A DNA stretch of 64,000 bases from Allium sativum (GCA_030737875.1 CM060924.1:151398197-151462196), one strand, 5' to 3'. Positions 1 through 12,415 are shown, counted from the first letter of the stretch. Notes: generated by a model not told the origin, from the sequence alone. Program-made: numbers and translations.

Positions 1-43
1 TAATTTTTTTTTTTCGAACCCCCCTCTTCTGATTTCTTATGCT

Positions 44-52
44 CCTTTTATA
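44..52 (-). promoter_or_regulatory. TATA box of the pararetroviral pregenomic promoter (segment A)
   Basis: The minus strand reads TATAAAAGG, identical to the boxes at 13937-13945 (segment B) and 32355-32363 (segment C). It lies about 250 bp downstream of the transactivator-position ORF, where caulimovirids keep the 35S-like promoter. Transcription would leave the window to the left. Confidence 0.6.
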
Positions 53-299
53 CTTGAGTTCTCTGCTTCCCCCTAGTAGTAGGTTTAACACGTCTCCTTT
101 TGTAGGATCCATCAGTTGATTTTTAAAAGAGGAGGTGTCCTCAATTATTTGCTACGCGTCTAGAACTTTTGGATATGTGTCCCTGTCTAAAACAGTAGGA
201 TAATGTAAAGGTAGGATAACGTGTCTGAAAAGGTAATAATGTGTCGGTAGAGTTGAGTAATTGATTGAGAAAGTGGTTTTAGGTCCACCATGCTTCTGA

Positions 300-1789
300 T
301 TAGTCTTGTAGGTCAAGGTTGGCCATTGATTCGTCATCAAACGGGTACGTGCCTAAAGTATCTCTCATTACAGAATCTTGTCTGCTTCTTTCTTTCTCGA
401 CTTGTTCTTCAAAATATAGTTCTTGAGCCATTGTTCCTATTGGTCCAACACTGAGAGTGTCTAGAAACCTTTGTACTTTGATGATTCTGCCTGTAGACGA
501 CTCGAATTCAGACAAATAGTCGAACACTAGAACCGTCTTTCCTTCAGTAACTGAGTGTGCCCCAATTTCTGCTGTGTTCATAGCTTCAGTGAAGAATTCT
601 TCACCAGCTTTGATTCTTTCTTCACTTTCGTTGAAATCCTTTCTGCAAAATTTAATTGTATCGTATTGCGGGCTATCTACAACCCTATGGATTTCCCATA
701 ATTGAATGGAGGGGAATAGACGAATATACTGCCTTTCTTCCCAAATGCTCCATACTCGGAACATGAACATAGTAAAAAACCTACTTGAGTACTTAGCAAG
801 CTTCTCTTTGCATATATCTGGAATACAATCTGCATATTCTTCAGGGTGGCTTGTATTGAGATAGATTTCATGAACTATAACCTTTCTAATATGCCTTTTG
901 TATCTTTGAATTTCTGAAAAGCATGCGAGTAATCTTGGTCTTCTATTGTTGTTAAGTATTAACTCTTCTTTTTCTAAAAGAGTTATTAGTTCAGTGTCTT
1001 CTAGTTGTTTGAAGAACAACAGAAATTGGTTTTCTTCAATTAGTTGTTGCTGGTACAAGGTTATCATGTCTTGTACTGTCATTTCAGCCTCGAGTTCTTT
1101 AGTTTTTGTATTATCAATTCCGTAGAGTTTAAGTAATTCAAGAAAATCTTGAATTCTCAAATTCACAAGATCTGAGGTTTGCATTTGTGCAAATATGGTT
1201 TTTAATTCGCTTTGAGCAGCTGTATTATCTGTGAACGACTCTGCTTCTTTTGAATTTAGTGCCTCCAACCTGGAAGTATTAGAGTATAAAGATAGTCTTT
1301 GTACTATCCTTTGTGTGTCTTGAATTTTTTTATCTTTTTGGGATATAGTACCTTTAATCCCAAATATTTTTTCTCTAGTTGTGTTAACCAGTAATTTGCA
1401 GCTCTATGGTTAGATGACTGTATTGCTCTAAAGCAACCATTAAAGTTTTCATACAGACCTGGATTAGATTCTTTCATTTCTTGATTATACCAGTCTTTTA
1501 TAACTGCAGAGGTATAAGGCTTTGATACTCCTGTGGGAGCAGTAGCTTTCCCTTTGTTCATTGGAACAAATTTCTGGACTCCAGTGGAAGTCGTAGCTTT
1601 GGCTTTATCTGTTGTCATTGGTTTAGTCTGTTGGACTTTTTCATTGTCTTCTCCGTTGGGAGAGATTGTTTGTGAAGAAGAAGCTTCTCCAGATTTTTCC
1701 TTTTTTGAGGACTTGATTTGCTGAAAATTTTCTTGTCTTTTCATGTTTTCTAGCAATTCTTTTATCCTTTTAAGGTCTTCTTCGTCCAT
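300..1789 (-). pseudogene. Transactivator/viroplasmin-position ORF, segment A, frameshifted
   Basis: This is the last ORF of the viral genome, about 496 codons in the uninterrupted version. Its ATG lies 1 nt after the stop of the polymerase ORF (1791-1793), an arrangement expected for reinitiation. The N-terminus is acidic and lysine-rich (starting MDEEDLKRIKEL), followed by a Ser/Thr/Lys-rich linker and a long aromatic, charged helical C-terminal half. In cavemo- and solendoviruses the ORF at this position encodes the transactivator/viroplasmin, which supports translation of the polycistronic RNA and forms inclusion bodies. I assign it by position and length, not by a diagnostic motif. One T is missing from a T run near 1351-1356 compared with segment C, which shifts the frame; the rest to 300 is open. 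Confidence 0.6.
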
Positions 1790-2001
1790 CTCATAATCTA
1801 GTAAGAAGATCGGCTGCAAAATTAGTATAGCCAGGAATATATTTAACATCATAAATATAGATTTATAAATACATTGCTAGTCTTATTCTTCTAAGGTTTT
1901 CTTCAGGGTTATTAACAGTTTTTCTTTTTAAAAACTGAGCAACAGACTTATTATCTGTTTCGATTATAAATTGCCTATGCAAAGGGTAAATTTTTAAACT
2001 T
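1790..2001 (-). pseudogene. RNase H C-terminal fragment, segment A
   Basis: Minus-strand remnant of the viral polymerase holding the catalytic-Asp strand (IIETDNKSVAQFL) and the final segment of RNase H. It has an in-frame nonsense codon at about 1863 (GAA to TAA compared with segment B). It is cut at about 2001, where the segment B transactivator-position sequence begins on the other strand. Confidence 0.75.
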
Positions 2002-2160
2002 AGATAATACAGCTGCTCAAAGCGAATTAAAAACCATATTTGCACAAATGCAAACCTCAGATCTTGTGAATTTGAGAAATCAAGATTTTCTTGAATTACT
2101 TAAACTCTACGGAATTGATAATACAAAAACTAAAGAACTCGAGGCTGAAATGACAGTACA
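2002..2160 (+). pseudogene. Transactivator-position ORF, segment B, part left of E1
   Basis: Plus-strand sequence corresponding to the middle of the minus-strand ORF at 300-1789 (starting DNTAAQSELKTIFAQ). It begins abruptly at the A/B junction, so the N-terminal third and the start codon are absent. It breaks off at the GTACA target site of E1 and continues at 12918. Confidence 0.75.
2156..2160. repeat. Left target-site duplication of E1 (GTACA)
   Basis: GTACA directly precedes the TGTAACACCCC terminus and is repeated at 12913-12917. Confidence 0.9.
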
Positions 2161-3240
2161 TGTAACACCCCATGTCCGCTATGGTCACTCTCTAAGGGAA
2201 TGCCATAACATCGGTGGAGTATTTTGAGTGAATATAGAACAGAGTAATTACAGCAAGACAGATATAAGTAATACTTGAAAATTTAAAACATCATTTCAAT
2301 TGCAGTGGAAAATAAAACATGTCTGGTTACATCACAAAACCATAATAGAAGTCAAGTACAAATATCCATCCTGCTAAATAAAAATACATAATCCCAATAC
2401 ATGAACTGATAGCCATAAAAGAAAAGGGTAAGCTGAGCTCTACATCTAGGGTCCAAGCTCCAAGAGAGTAATAAAAGCAGCCTGATCAAAGCCCACTCGT
2501 GCTGGGCCCACTCTGAGAACCTGAGGGTTGGAAAAAGATAAAACAACTGGGTCAGACATAAGTCTGAGCGAGTCCTATAACTTTAACAATACAATTATTA
2601 AAGTAACCAGAGAAGACATAAACTCGACATACGGTAATGTCTGGGGATGAATGACTACACTAAGCAGCTTGGTAGTCTAAGATAACTGTAAAGACGCATT
2701 TACCCACCCAAGGATAATTACTACACTGCACCACACCAGTCATTCCTACTTAAAGGTTGATCCCTCCCAAGGACTTAGAAAATTTACCCAGTAGTTTCGC
2801 GAACCCCTAGCTGACTACATAGGTGCCGTCTGCCCCTATCTCCACTAGGTGTACCACCACTCCCAAGCGATCGGCTCCCTACCGTAGATACCCGTGCCGG
2901 CCCCACAGTGGGGTGTATCACTCCCCAAAGTGGCAACCCGATATAATTAATGGTGCACGGCTTATATCTACACGATGCAACAACGTCTTACCTACCAGCC
3001 CGGGTCCACACACGCATATGAAACCCGTTGGACTTGCGTTGCCACTGCTGACCCGTGTCATGTTTAATTACATGTTTCCACTTTGGTTAAGTATTCTAAT
3101 CATATTTTCTATTGCCACCCAAGGCAACCACTAGATTTCCACATGCCACCCAAGGAACCCACTTAACCCCTCATGTCCCACTACATGCTAATATGGTTAA
3201 GTGTTTCTTAATTAATTAATTAAGATCATGACCTCATAAA

Positions 3241-3460
3241 GACCTCTCACATTAGACCATCTTTTTATGACTGCTGGATATGCCGGTTGGTTCCGGGCAG
3301 ACTTCTGTCATAAAAAAAAAGGCCTAACCTCGTGTCTTTACTTTAATCACGTATTTAATTTATGACTAAGACCTCTCACATTGGGCCAATCATTTGTAGC
3401 CGCTGGATGGCCGGTCGGTTCCGGGCAGACTTCCGCTACAAAAGGGTCCAACCTCGTGTC
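3241..3460 (-). repeat. Paired hairpin modules in E1 3' LTR
   Basis: Two direct copies (3241-3336 and 3370-3460) of a module that on the element's sense strand starts GACACGAGGTT and ends AATGTGAGAGGTC. The middle stems are TTTTTATGAC/GTCATAAAAA in one copy and TTTGTAGC/GCTACAAA in the other, so the bases differ and pairing is kept. The inner stem is TGCCCGG/CCGGCA-like with one bulged C. Confidence 0.75.
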
Positions 3461-4385
3461 TTAGTTGATTAATTACACCTAATTAATCACCCCCATAATT
3501 AATTATCCCTAATTAATTACACATTTATCATAACATGGGTAAACCTAACTCAATAGGTAAATTCCCATGGGGTAGACCTAACTCAATAGGTAAATTCCCA
3601 CTTATGCTAATTTATTTTTATGGTAAGCTTAATCATACCCAATCATACTTTTATTAACATATTTATTAACCCCATCGTTCCCCACGTAAATCGTTCTCAT
3701 TTCATGACATAATAAAGGGAAGATCCATCACAAATATCATGGGTTTAACCAAATCTTAGCATATAACTTTGTCATGGGTTAAGAGGATGTCAACTTGCAT
3801 ATATGAGCATATATTAACCCAACTACATTTAACCCAAACTTGCATATTATCATACACATGTCTTGCATAACATGTTAAACATGCATTTAAGCATACACAT
3901 AACTTGCATAAGCATTCTCATACTTGCATAAGCATGCATAACTTGCATATCATGTTAAACTTGCATTTAAGCATATACATAACTTGCATATGAACTTGCA
4001 TAACCCACTTGTTAAACATGCATAAACCCACTTATTAAATATGCATAAACCCACTTATTAAACATGCATAAACATAGGAAAACATAGAGTAGCATATCAT
4101 TACAAATGATTCAAACTCACTAATCCGCATTCAAGACCATAAGTCTCATTACACCTAATCTACTTACTTTAGCAATTGATGTTAAAGTGATAGAAACTCA
4201 CCAAAACCAAGATTAGCAAACTTATGAAGTAGAACTAGTTGCTAAATATGAAGAAGATGATGATTAGAGGTTGATTAGTTTGCAACTTCCTTCATAAATT
4301 AGTGGAGGCTCCTTCTAAGTTTTAATTTGGCGGCATGTAGCCCTCAATTCTATTTTTTAGTATGGATTAGGGTTGGTTTAGGGTG

Positions 4386-4393
4386 TATTTATA
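4386..4393 (-). promoter_or_regulatory. TATA box, E1 3' LTR
   Basis: TATAAATA on the minus strand, about 500 bp into the LTR, matching 12408-12415 in the 5' LTR. Confidence 0.55.
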
Positions 4394-4534
4394 GATTAGG
4401 TGAGTGTTTTAGGCCCTTAGATTAACCCTAGATTAGATTAGGACCCTTAGATTTCGGAAATCTCTAGAACACAGCCCAAGACTAACCCAAAAACCAGATC
4501 TGGTGCACCCAGATCAACAGGGCCGACACCCTGT

Positions 4535-4612
4535 GTCGACACGCCTATCGACAGGGCTGTCGACACCCCTGTCGACATGCCTGTCGACACCCCTGTCGAC
4601 ATGCCTGTCGAC
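4535..4612. repeat. 12-bp GTCGAC array in U3 of E1 3' LTR
   Basis: The palindrome GTCGAC occurs at 4535 and then at 4559, 4571, 4583, 4595 and 4607, the last five spaced exactly 12 bp. Flanks alternate CACCCCT and CATGCCT, so the true unit is 24 bp. The array lies upstream of the TATA box. Confidence 0.85.
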
Positions 4613-4890
4613 ACGGGGCTAGGCGGGAACTTTCCCGCCCTTTCCGCTTTTGGCTCCAAACTTGTTTTAGAACTGAATTTAAAATCTGTTTTTAACTTTG
4701 AATTTTCTGAAAACTTCTTTGGGCCAAACCGGGCCATACGGACTCCGATTCTCGAAAACTCAGACTCTATTTCGCGTATTTTTCCGAGACGAACGCAATG
4801 ACGTAGCCCGTTTCCCCCAATTCTCACACCTGAGACTATTTATTCTGTAATTAGTGAATTTTAGCATTAACTAATATTCGGGGTGTTACA

Positions 4891-4905
4891 TTCTCCCCTC
4901 CTTAA
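4891..4905 (-). other. Polypurine tract of E1
   Basis: Minus strand AAGGAGGGGAGAA immediately before the 3' LTR, preceded by GGGGACGAAATCC. This is where plus-strand DNA synthesis would be primed. Confidence 0.8.
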
Positions 4906-5451
4906 AGGATTTCGTCCCCGAAATCTCTAAGCTAAGGAGAATGCATATCCTACCATCCAAACAACCATCTACTCAATCCATCAAACACGGGCATCCATTG
5001 TCCTTAAAACAATTTCTAATGATGTATGAGCATATGCAAAAAGTGTGTGTATATGTTCCCTATCTAATGTATGAACATATGCAAATCATGATAGTGCCAT
5101 GCATCCATTATGTATGCGAGAGAACCCTATCGACACATACAATATCTACATGAGTGCACAATCATTCACCTAAATGCATCATCCATATGATAACACAATC
5201 ATTATACATCCATAAATATAGCTTCCTACACACAATTTTTATGCAATATGCAATATGAAGTGACTGAGCCGATCTAGTGCCTAGAGTGTGTGTATATGCA
5301 TCCACGAGCAACCACTAGCAAACACTTGCATCCACTTGCATCCATCAACCATAACATGTCTCAAACACATGTTTCAACCATAGGTTTAACCTATCTAAAG
5401 GTCAAAGGTACAAATGAGAGGACATACTAAAGATAAGATAAGTACTAGACA
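4906..5451 (-). other. E1 3' untranslated region
   Basis: Noncoding stretch between the end of pol and the purine tract. It is rich in short ATGGATG-type repeats and is shared, diverged, with E2 (26447-27010) and E3 (45611-46172). I see no gene. Confidence 0.6.
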
Positions 5452-8400
5452 AACGATAAAGGAGAAGTTAAAAGACATACCCTCAAAAAGGAACGGGTAC
5501 AATGAACGCATCTTCGCTTCCGTTTCCCAAGTTGCGTTGCTCTCGTCTTCTCCCCATTGTACTTTGACTAGTTGAACCTCTCAATTCCTCAATTTCCTAG
5601 TCTCTGACCCAAGGATGCGGGTAGGAGCTCGTCGAATAGTCGCATCACGCTCTACTTCCACTTCTTTAAGCAAGCTCGGCTCTACCACCTCTGCCGTCTC
5701 GTGTAAGCACTTCCTCAAATGCGACACATGGAATACATCATGTACCCCAGTAAGTCTATCGGGCAACTCCACTCTATATGCCGTCTGTCCAATCCTTTCC
5801 TTAATGGGAAATGGCCCTACGAACCTTGGTGCTAACTTCCCAACAGATCCAAAGCGAACCACATTTCGTAACGGAGACACTTTGACAAAGACCATGTCCC
5901 CAACTTCAAACTCAAGATCCGTCCTTCTCTTGTCCGCATAAGATTTTTGCCTATCCTGCGCTGCTTTCATCCTTCTTCGAATCAAGTCAATCTTCTCAGA
6001 AGTCTCCCTAATCATATCAGGCCCTAGCAAGATCTTATCCGTAGATTCCCACCAACATGTAGGTGATCGACAAGGCCTTCCATAGAGAGCTTCGAAAGGA
6101 GCCATACCAATACTGGACTGAAAGCTGTTATTATATGCGAACTCCACCAATGGAAGATGCTCTTCCCATGTACCTCCAAAATCTAAGATACAAAGCCTCA
6201 AAAGGTCTTCTAGGACACGATTCACCCTCTCAGTCTGGCCGTCTGTCTGAGGATGATATGCGGTGCTCAGACACAATTGTGTCCCCACTGCTTCTTGCAA
6301 ACTTCTCCAGAACTCGCTAGTGAAGATAGGATCTCGGTCACTCACTATGCTAGAGGGTACCCCATGCATCCGAACTATCTCTCGAAGATATACTGAAGCT
6401 AGCCATGGAGCAGTCCTCTTGCTCTTCACAGGTATGAAATGGGCGCTTTTAGTAAGTCTGTCTACCACAACCCAAATTCCCGTATTACCCTTTCTTGATC
6501 TGGGTAACCCGTCAATAAAATCCATCGAGACGCTATCCCACTTCCATTGCGGAACTTCCAATGGGTGAAGCAACCCACCAGGTTTCTTTTGCTCCGCCTT
6601 CACTTGTTGGCAGACCAAGCATCTAGCGACATATTCGGCCACATCTTTCTTCATACCGGCCCAGAAGAAAACCCGCCTCATGTCTTGGTACATCTTGTCC
6701 CCACCGGGATGAATGGTCATCCTAGAACGGTGTGCATCATCAAGAATAGCCTTCCTCAACCCTTCGTCTTGCGGTACACAAAGTCTACCGTCTCTACGCA
6801 AGCACCCCCTATCGTCTAGGGTGTACCTACTCAAATGGCTGAACGACTCCCCCCTTATGAGCTTCTCTACCAACTCAACCAACTGTGGGTCGTCCCTCTG
6901 TGCTTCCCCAATCCTCCCCAAAAGAGTAGGTCTGACCTCCAAGGAAGCTAGCAAACCGGGTACTTAATCAATGGAAGGTCTGAAATCAAATATCGAGATA
7001 AATTCCAAGCTTCGTTGTTCCACGAACAATGGACTCAAGGACAACCTTTTTCTGCTCAAGGCGTCCGCCACCACGTTACCCTTGCCAGGGGTATACGCTA
7101 TCTCGAAATCATAGGATGCTAAGAACTCCATCCACCTTTGCTGTCTCAAATTCAAATCCTTCTGAGAAAACAAGTACTTCAATGATTTGTGGTCAGTGAA
7201 CAATTCGAATCTCTCACCAAGAAGATAATGGCGCCATATCTTAAGCGCAAAAACGATAGCGGCCAACTCTAAATCATGGGTAGGGTAATTTTTCTCATGC
7301 ACTCTCAACTGCCTTCCACCATAGGCTATTACCCTTCCCTCTTGCATTAAGACTGCGCCTAGTGCTGTCCCACAAGCGTCAGTATAGACAACAAATGGCT
7401 TGCTCCCATCTGGCAACACTAAAACTGGAGCAGTGGTTAAAGCTCTCTTTAACCGCCGGAACGCATCATCACAATCTACGTCCCATGTGAAAACAAGATT
7501 CTTCTTAGTTAAGCGGGTTAATGGGGCTGATATCTTTGCGAAGTCTTTAATAAACTTCCTATAATAACCCGCCAACCCCAAGAAACTTCTTACTTCGGTA
7601 GCATTCTTCGGAACCTTCCAATCCTGAATTGATACTACCTTCGCGGGATCCACAGCTATCCCTTCCTTGGAGACCACGTGCCCCAAGAAACGCACCTCCT
7701 TCCTCCAGAAGTGACATTTAGAGAATTTAGCCTTAAGGCTATGTGCTCGAAGAGTCTTCAATACCTCCCCAAGATGTAGGGCATGCTCTTCTTCACTCTT
7801 AGAAAATACTAAGATATCATCCACAAAGACCACCACGAATTTATTAAGGAACTCCCTGAACACCCTACTCATCAAATCAACAAAGTATGCAGGGGCGTTC
7901 GTCAACCCAAATGGCATCACCAGCCACTCATAGAAACCATCCGGAGTCCTAAAGGCAGTCTTGTCTATGCTATCCTCAGCCACCCTCAACTGATGAAACC
8001 CCGTGGCTAAGTCCAATTGAGAAAATACTGAAGCGCCAACCAACTGATCGAAAAGATCATCAATCCTCGGCAATGGGTGTCTATTCTTCTTTGTGAGCTT
8101 GTTGAGTTCTCTATAGTCTACACAAAGTCTGAGGGACCCATCCGCCTTCGTAGCAAAAACTACTGGAGCACCCCACTCCGATATACTTCGTCTTATGAAC
8201 CCCTTCTCAAGCAACTCCCCTACTTGCTTATGGAGTTCCCTCCTCTCACGAGGAGCCATGTGGCGCACTGGTAAAGATACAGGTTTAGCATTATCTACCA
8301 GATATACTCGGAAGTCAATCTCCCGCTTCGGAGGTAAGCCCTTCACCTCATCAAACACATCCGAGTATTCCCGGACCACTCTAACAGATTGCAAACTATC

Positions 8401-8838
8401 GACCGAAGCGTCAAGCGATTCAAGATAACTTAGCATAACAGAATCCATGGGGTTACAAGAAATCTCGAGAGTGTTACCCAAACGGGTCATGAGCCTAACA
8501 ACTCTCCTTTCGCAATCAAGAACGGCACCATTACTGGATAACCAGTCCATGCCCAAAATCAACCCATAGCCCGTGAAGCCCAAAACAAAAGCATCACATC
8601 TAAACTCAATGCTAAGTATAGAAATCTTCAAACCCAAACATATCATGGACAAATAAGTGGAGCCCCCAATTGGGTTTGAAACAACCAAGGGATCATCTAC
8701 CAGACTGGTGTCTAAGTGCAGTGACTCAACTAATGATGATGAGATAAACGAATGCGATGCGCCTGAATCAAACAATGTACGGACAGGATGATCAAATAGA
8801 AAAACCAGACTTTCAACGGAGATTGTTCTACCTCTTTC
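5452..8838 (-). pseudogene. pol: E1 pol: protease-RT-RNase H-integrase-chromodomain, broken
   Basis: Continuation of the gag frame. Protease [10 protein letters not shown] at its start cleaves the polyprotein. RT carries the catalytic FVDDIL. RNase H follows ([11 protein letters not shown], ending DALSRK). Integrase has its HHCC zinc finger and the [17 protein letters not shown] core. A C-terminal chromodomain-like segment (VKVQW...TWETE) would target chromatin. Three codons break the frame: TAG at 8839-8841 between gag and protease, TAA at 6964-6966 (TTA in relatives) between RNase H and integrase, and TGA at 5581-5583 (CGA in relatives) before the chromodomain. No frameshift is needed to read through. 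The usual stop is altered, so the 3' boundary is approximate. Confidence 0.9.
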
Positions 8839-9834
8839 CTAAATCGGTGGAACCGCGAGAGCCTGTACTTGCCCCCTAGCTTGACTCGGTGCCATAAGAG
8901 CTTGCACCTGTCCTCCTGAGGTACATCCCGTCCTTTGCCCCTTCTTAGGGCAATCCTTCACAAGATGCCCCGCTTCGCCACAGTGGAAGCAGCCAGTCTT
9001 CTTCTTCTTGTGACAATCCTTGCTTAGATGGCCAGGTGTCCCACAATTGAAACACTTCTTCTTGCCCTTGCCACCGTTGCCTTTCCCACCTTTGTTTTGC
9101 TGTTGTTGCTGAGGTTTCTTTTGATCTCCCTTCTTCTCAGGTGCCTTATTAGCATTGGGACCCTTCTCTTCTTCATGCATGAGTGCCATGTCAACTAGCT
9201 TCTCGAAGGTGGCCCCCATAGGGATATGAGTCATAGCCAACCCATGCATCGGTTCATTCAAGCCTTTCACGAACCTCAAAGCCTTCTTCTCCGTTGTATT
9301 CACCATGTCTAGGCCAAACCTTGCCAATTGATTAAACTTGTTGACATATTCCTTCACTGAGAGATTTCCTTGCTTTAGAGTCAAGAATCTTTCCATATAC
9401 AAGTTTCCCTCCGCCCTTGAGAGAAACTTTGCCACAAATCTTTGCCTAAAATCCGCCCAAGAGTCAATGGGGCGTTCCCCATTAGTGACCTCCCACCAGA
9501 ATGAGGCCTCTCCCTTCATTAACCAAGCAGCTAACTTGACTTTCTTTCCTTCTTCCATCTCAAAGATATCTGTCAACTCTTCCACCTCCTTAAGCCAATC
9601 TCTAGCCTCCACAAAAGTTTCAGATCCTTGAAAAGGTTTCCCTCCCATAGCTTTGAATTCCTTGCAAGTCTTAGCAAAAGTATCCGTGCGAGGAGGAGGG
9701 GGAGGAGGAAGATCGGGTGCTACGGTTGGTGGAGGAACATTTGCTGGACCCGCGGTGGTGGCCCTAGCCTCCATCAATCTCCTATACCATACTGGTATCG
9801 TCACACCCTCCGGAAAGTTAAGATCCTCAGCCAT
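8839..9834 (-). pseudogene. gag: E1 gag (capsid/nucleocapsid)
   Basis: An open stretch of 331 codons starting MAEDLNFPEG, the start also seen in E2 and E3. It has a proline-rich N-terminal linker, a Retrotrans_gag capsid domain ([20 protein letters not shown], about residues 100-230), a lysine/glutamine-rich basic stretch, and two CCHC knuckles ([14 protein letters not shown] and [14 protein letters not shown]). It would form the virus-like particle and bind element RNA. In E3 gag and pol are one frame, so the TAG ending it here is most simply a nonsense mutation (CAA/CAG to TAG), though it would still give a complete gag product. Confidence 0.88.
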
Positions 9835-10015
9835 GCTGAAACGAAAAAGGAAAGATTCAAAACGGAGAATTCGAAGGATAAAGATATGGCTATTGGGGAT
9901 TATGCTTTTCTTTCAAAAACTTTTCTCTTAAAAGACATGTTTTTGAAAATATCTCTTCCAAAAATGTTCTTAGAAAAATAGTTTTCTAAAAATTTTATAT
10001 GTTCCGGTAACCTTT
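9835..10015 (-). other. E1 untranslated leader between primer site and gag
   Basis: About 180 bp, AT-rich with homopolymer runs, alignable with the same interval in E2 and E3. It contains no gene. Confidence 0.6.
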
Positions 10016-10027
10016 GCTCTGATACCA
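10016..10027 (-). other. Primer binding site of E1 (initiator Met tRNA)
   Basis: The minus strand reads TGGTATCAGAGC two bases (CG) after the 5' LTR, complementary to the 3' end of plant initiator tRNA-Met. Confidence 0.88.
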
Positions 10028-11263
10028 CGTGTAACACCCCATGTCCGCTATGGTCACTCTCTAAGGGAATGCCATAACATCGGTGGAGTATTTTGAGTGA
10101 ATATAGAACAGAGTAATTACAGCAAGACAGATATAAGTAATACTTGAAAATTTAAAACATCATTTCAATTGCAGCGGAAAATAAAACATGTCTGGTTACA
10201 TCACAAAACCATAATTGAAGTCAAGTACAAATATCCATCCTACTAAATAAAAATACATAATCCCAATACATGAACTGATAGCCATAAAAGAAAAGGGTAA
10301 GCTGAGCTCTACATCTAGGGTCCAAGCTCCAAGAGAGTAATAAAAGCAGCCTGATCAAAGCCCACTCGTGCTGGGCCCACTCTGAGAACCTGAGGGTTGG
10401 AAAAAGATAAAACAACGGGGTCAGACATAAGTCTGAGCGAGTCCCATAACTTTAAAAATACAATCATTAAAGTAACCAGAGAAGACTTAAACTCGACATA
10501 CGGTAATGTCTGGGGATGAATGACTACACTAAGCAGCTTGGTAGTCTAAGATAACTGTAAAGACGCATTTACCCACCCAAGGATAATTACTACACTGCAC
10601 CACACCAGTCATTCCTACTTAAAGGTTGATCCCTCCCAAGGACTTAGAAAATTTACCCAGTAGTTTCGCGTACCCCTAGCTGACTACATAGGTGCCGTCT
10701 GCCCCTATCTCCACTAGGTGTACCACCACTCCCAAGCGATCGGCTCCCTACCGTAGATACCCGTGCCGGCCCCACAGTGGGGTGTATCACTCCCCAAAGT
10801 GGCAACCCGATATAATTAACGGTGCACGGCTTATATCTACACGATGCAACAACGTCTTACCTACCAGCCCGGGTCCACACACGCATATGAAACCCGTTGG
10901 ACTTGCGTTGCCACCGCTGACCCGTTTTGGCCTCTTATAGTCAAGCCTAGTACGCGTGTCCCGTCCTCGACATGGGTCGAGCCCAATAAGATACATATGG
11001 GTTACTGGTTGAAATGGGCCCCCACAAGCTAGCCACCTAAGCTTGTCCCTTTTTCTAGCGCATCCCACCTAACCCTTTAATCATGTTTAATTACATGTTT
11101 CCACTTTGGTTAAGTATTCTAATCATATTTTCTATTGCCACCCAAGGCAACCACTAGATTTCCACATGCCACCCAAGGCACCCACTTAACCCCTCATGTC
11201 CCACTACATGCTAATATGGTTAAGTGTTTCTTAATTAATTAATTAAGATCATGACCTCATAAA

Positions 11264-11483
11264 GACCTCTCACATTAGACCATCTTTTTATGACTGCTGG
11301 ATATGCCGGTTGGTTCCGGGCAGACTTCTGTCATAAAAAAAAAGGCCTAACCTCGTGTCTTTACTTTAATCACGTATTTGATTTATGACTAAGACCTCTC
11401 ACATTGGGCCAATCATTTGTAGCCGCTGGATGGCCGGTCGGTTCCGGGAAGACTTCCGCTACAAAAGGGTCCAACCTCGTGTC
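11264..11483 (-). repeat. Paired hairpin modules in E1 5' LTR
   Basis: Modules at 11264-11359 and 11393-11483, almost identical to those at 3241-3460, with the same complementary stems intact. One loop base differs (CCGGGAAGAC rather than CCGGGCAGAC in plus-strand reading). Confidence 0.75.
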
Positions 11484-12407
11484 TTAGTTGATTAATTACA
11501 CCTAATTAATCACCCCCATAATTAATTATCCCTAATTAATTACACATTTTTCATAACATGGGTAGACCTAACTCAATAGGTAAATTCCCATGGGGTAGAC
11601 CTAACTCAATAGGTAAATTCCCACTTATGCTAATTTATTTTTATGGTATGCTTAATCATACCCAATCATACTTTTATTAACATATTTATTAACCCCATCG
11701 TTCCCCACGTAAATCGTTCTCATTTCATGACATAATAAAGGGAAGATCCATCACAAATATCATGGGTTTAACCAAATCTTAGCATATAACTTTGTCATGG
11801 GTTAAGAGGATGTCAACTTGCATATATGAGCATATATTAACCCAACTACATTTAACCCAAAATTGCATATTATCATACACATGTCTTGCATAACATGTTA
11901 AACATGCATTTAAGCATACACATAACTTGCATAAGCATTCTCATACTTGCATAAGCATGCATAACTTGCATATCATGTTAAACTTGCATTTAAGCATATA
12001 CATAACTTGCATATGAACTTGCATAACCCACTTGTTAAACATGCATAAACTCAGTTATTAAATATGCATAAACCCACTTATTAAACATGCATAAACATAG
12101 GAAAACATAGAGTAGCATATCATTACAAATGATTCAAACTCACTAATCCGCATTCAAGACCATAAGTCTCATTACACCTAATCTACTTACTTTAGCAATT
12201 GATGTTAAAGTGATAGAAACTCACCAAAACCAAGATTAGCAAACTTATGAAGTAGAACTAGTTGCTAAATATGAAGAAGATGATGATTAGAGGTTGATTA
12301 GTTTGCAACTTCCTTCATAAATTAGTGGCGGCTCCTTCTAAGTTTTAATTTGGCGGCATGTAGCCCTCAATTCTATTTTTAGTATGGATTAGGGTAGGTT
12401 TAGGGTG

Positions 12408-12415
12408 TATTTATA
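12408..12415 (-). promoter_or_regulatory. TATA box, E1 5' LTR promoter
   Basis: TATAAATA on the minus strand, about 500 bp from the LTR start and about 160 bp downstream of the GTCGAC array. It is the likely core promoter for E1 genomic RNA. Confidence 0.6.

Larger units (their letters stand above)
1..2001 (-). mobile_element. Endogenous pararetrovirus segment A (Caulimoviridae)
   Basis: Integrated, non-functional pararetroviral DNA. Read on the minus strand it holds the end of RNase H, a transactivator-position ORF and the start of the intergenic region, and it runs off the left edge of the window. It matches segment C (31722-38074, same strand) and is inverted relative to segment B. It joins segment B near 2001, where RNase H sequence on one strand abuts transactivator-position sequence on the other. 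Caulimoviridae lack an integrase and no target duplication is visible at the junction, which fits illegitimate recombination. Confidence 0.85.
2161..4890 (-). repeat. E1 3' LTR (153 bp shorter than its partner)
   Basis: 2730 bp, alignable end to end with the 5' LTR at 10030-12912 apart from one internal deletion of about 153 bp. The missing part corresponds to about 10926-11080 of the partner, and the break in this copy lies near 3056. The lost part includes a CTCGAC/GTCGAG hairpin that E2 and E3 also have. There is no gene; small open frames inside are accidental. Confidence 0.9.

Noticed and set aside
4447..4827. 126-codon frame over the GTCGAC array in the E1 LTR
   Set aside because: Open because of the 12-bp (multiple of three) repeat; noncoding LTR.
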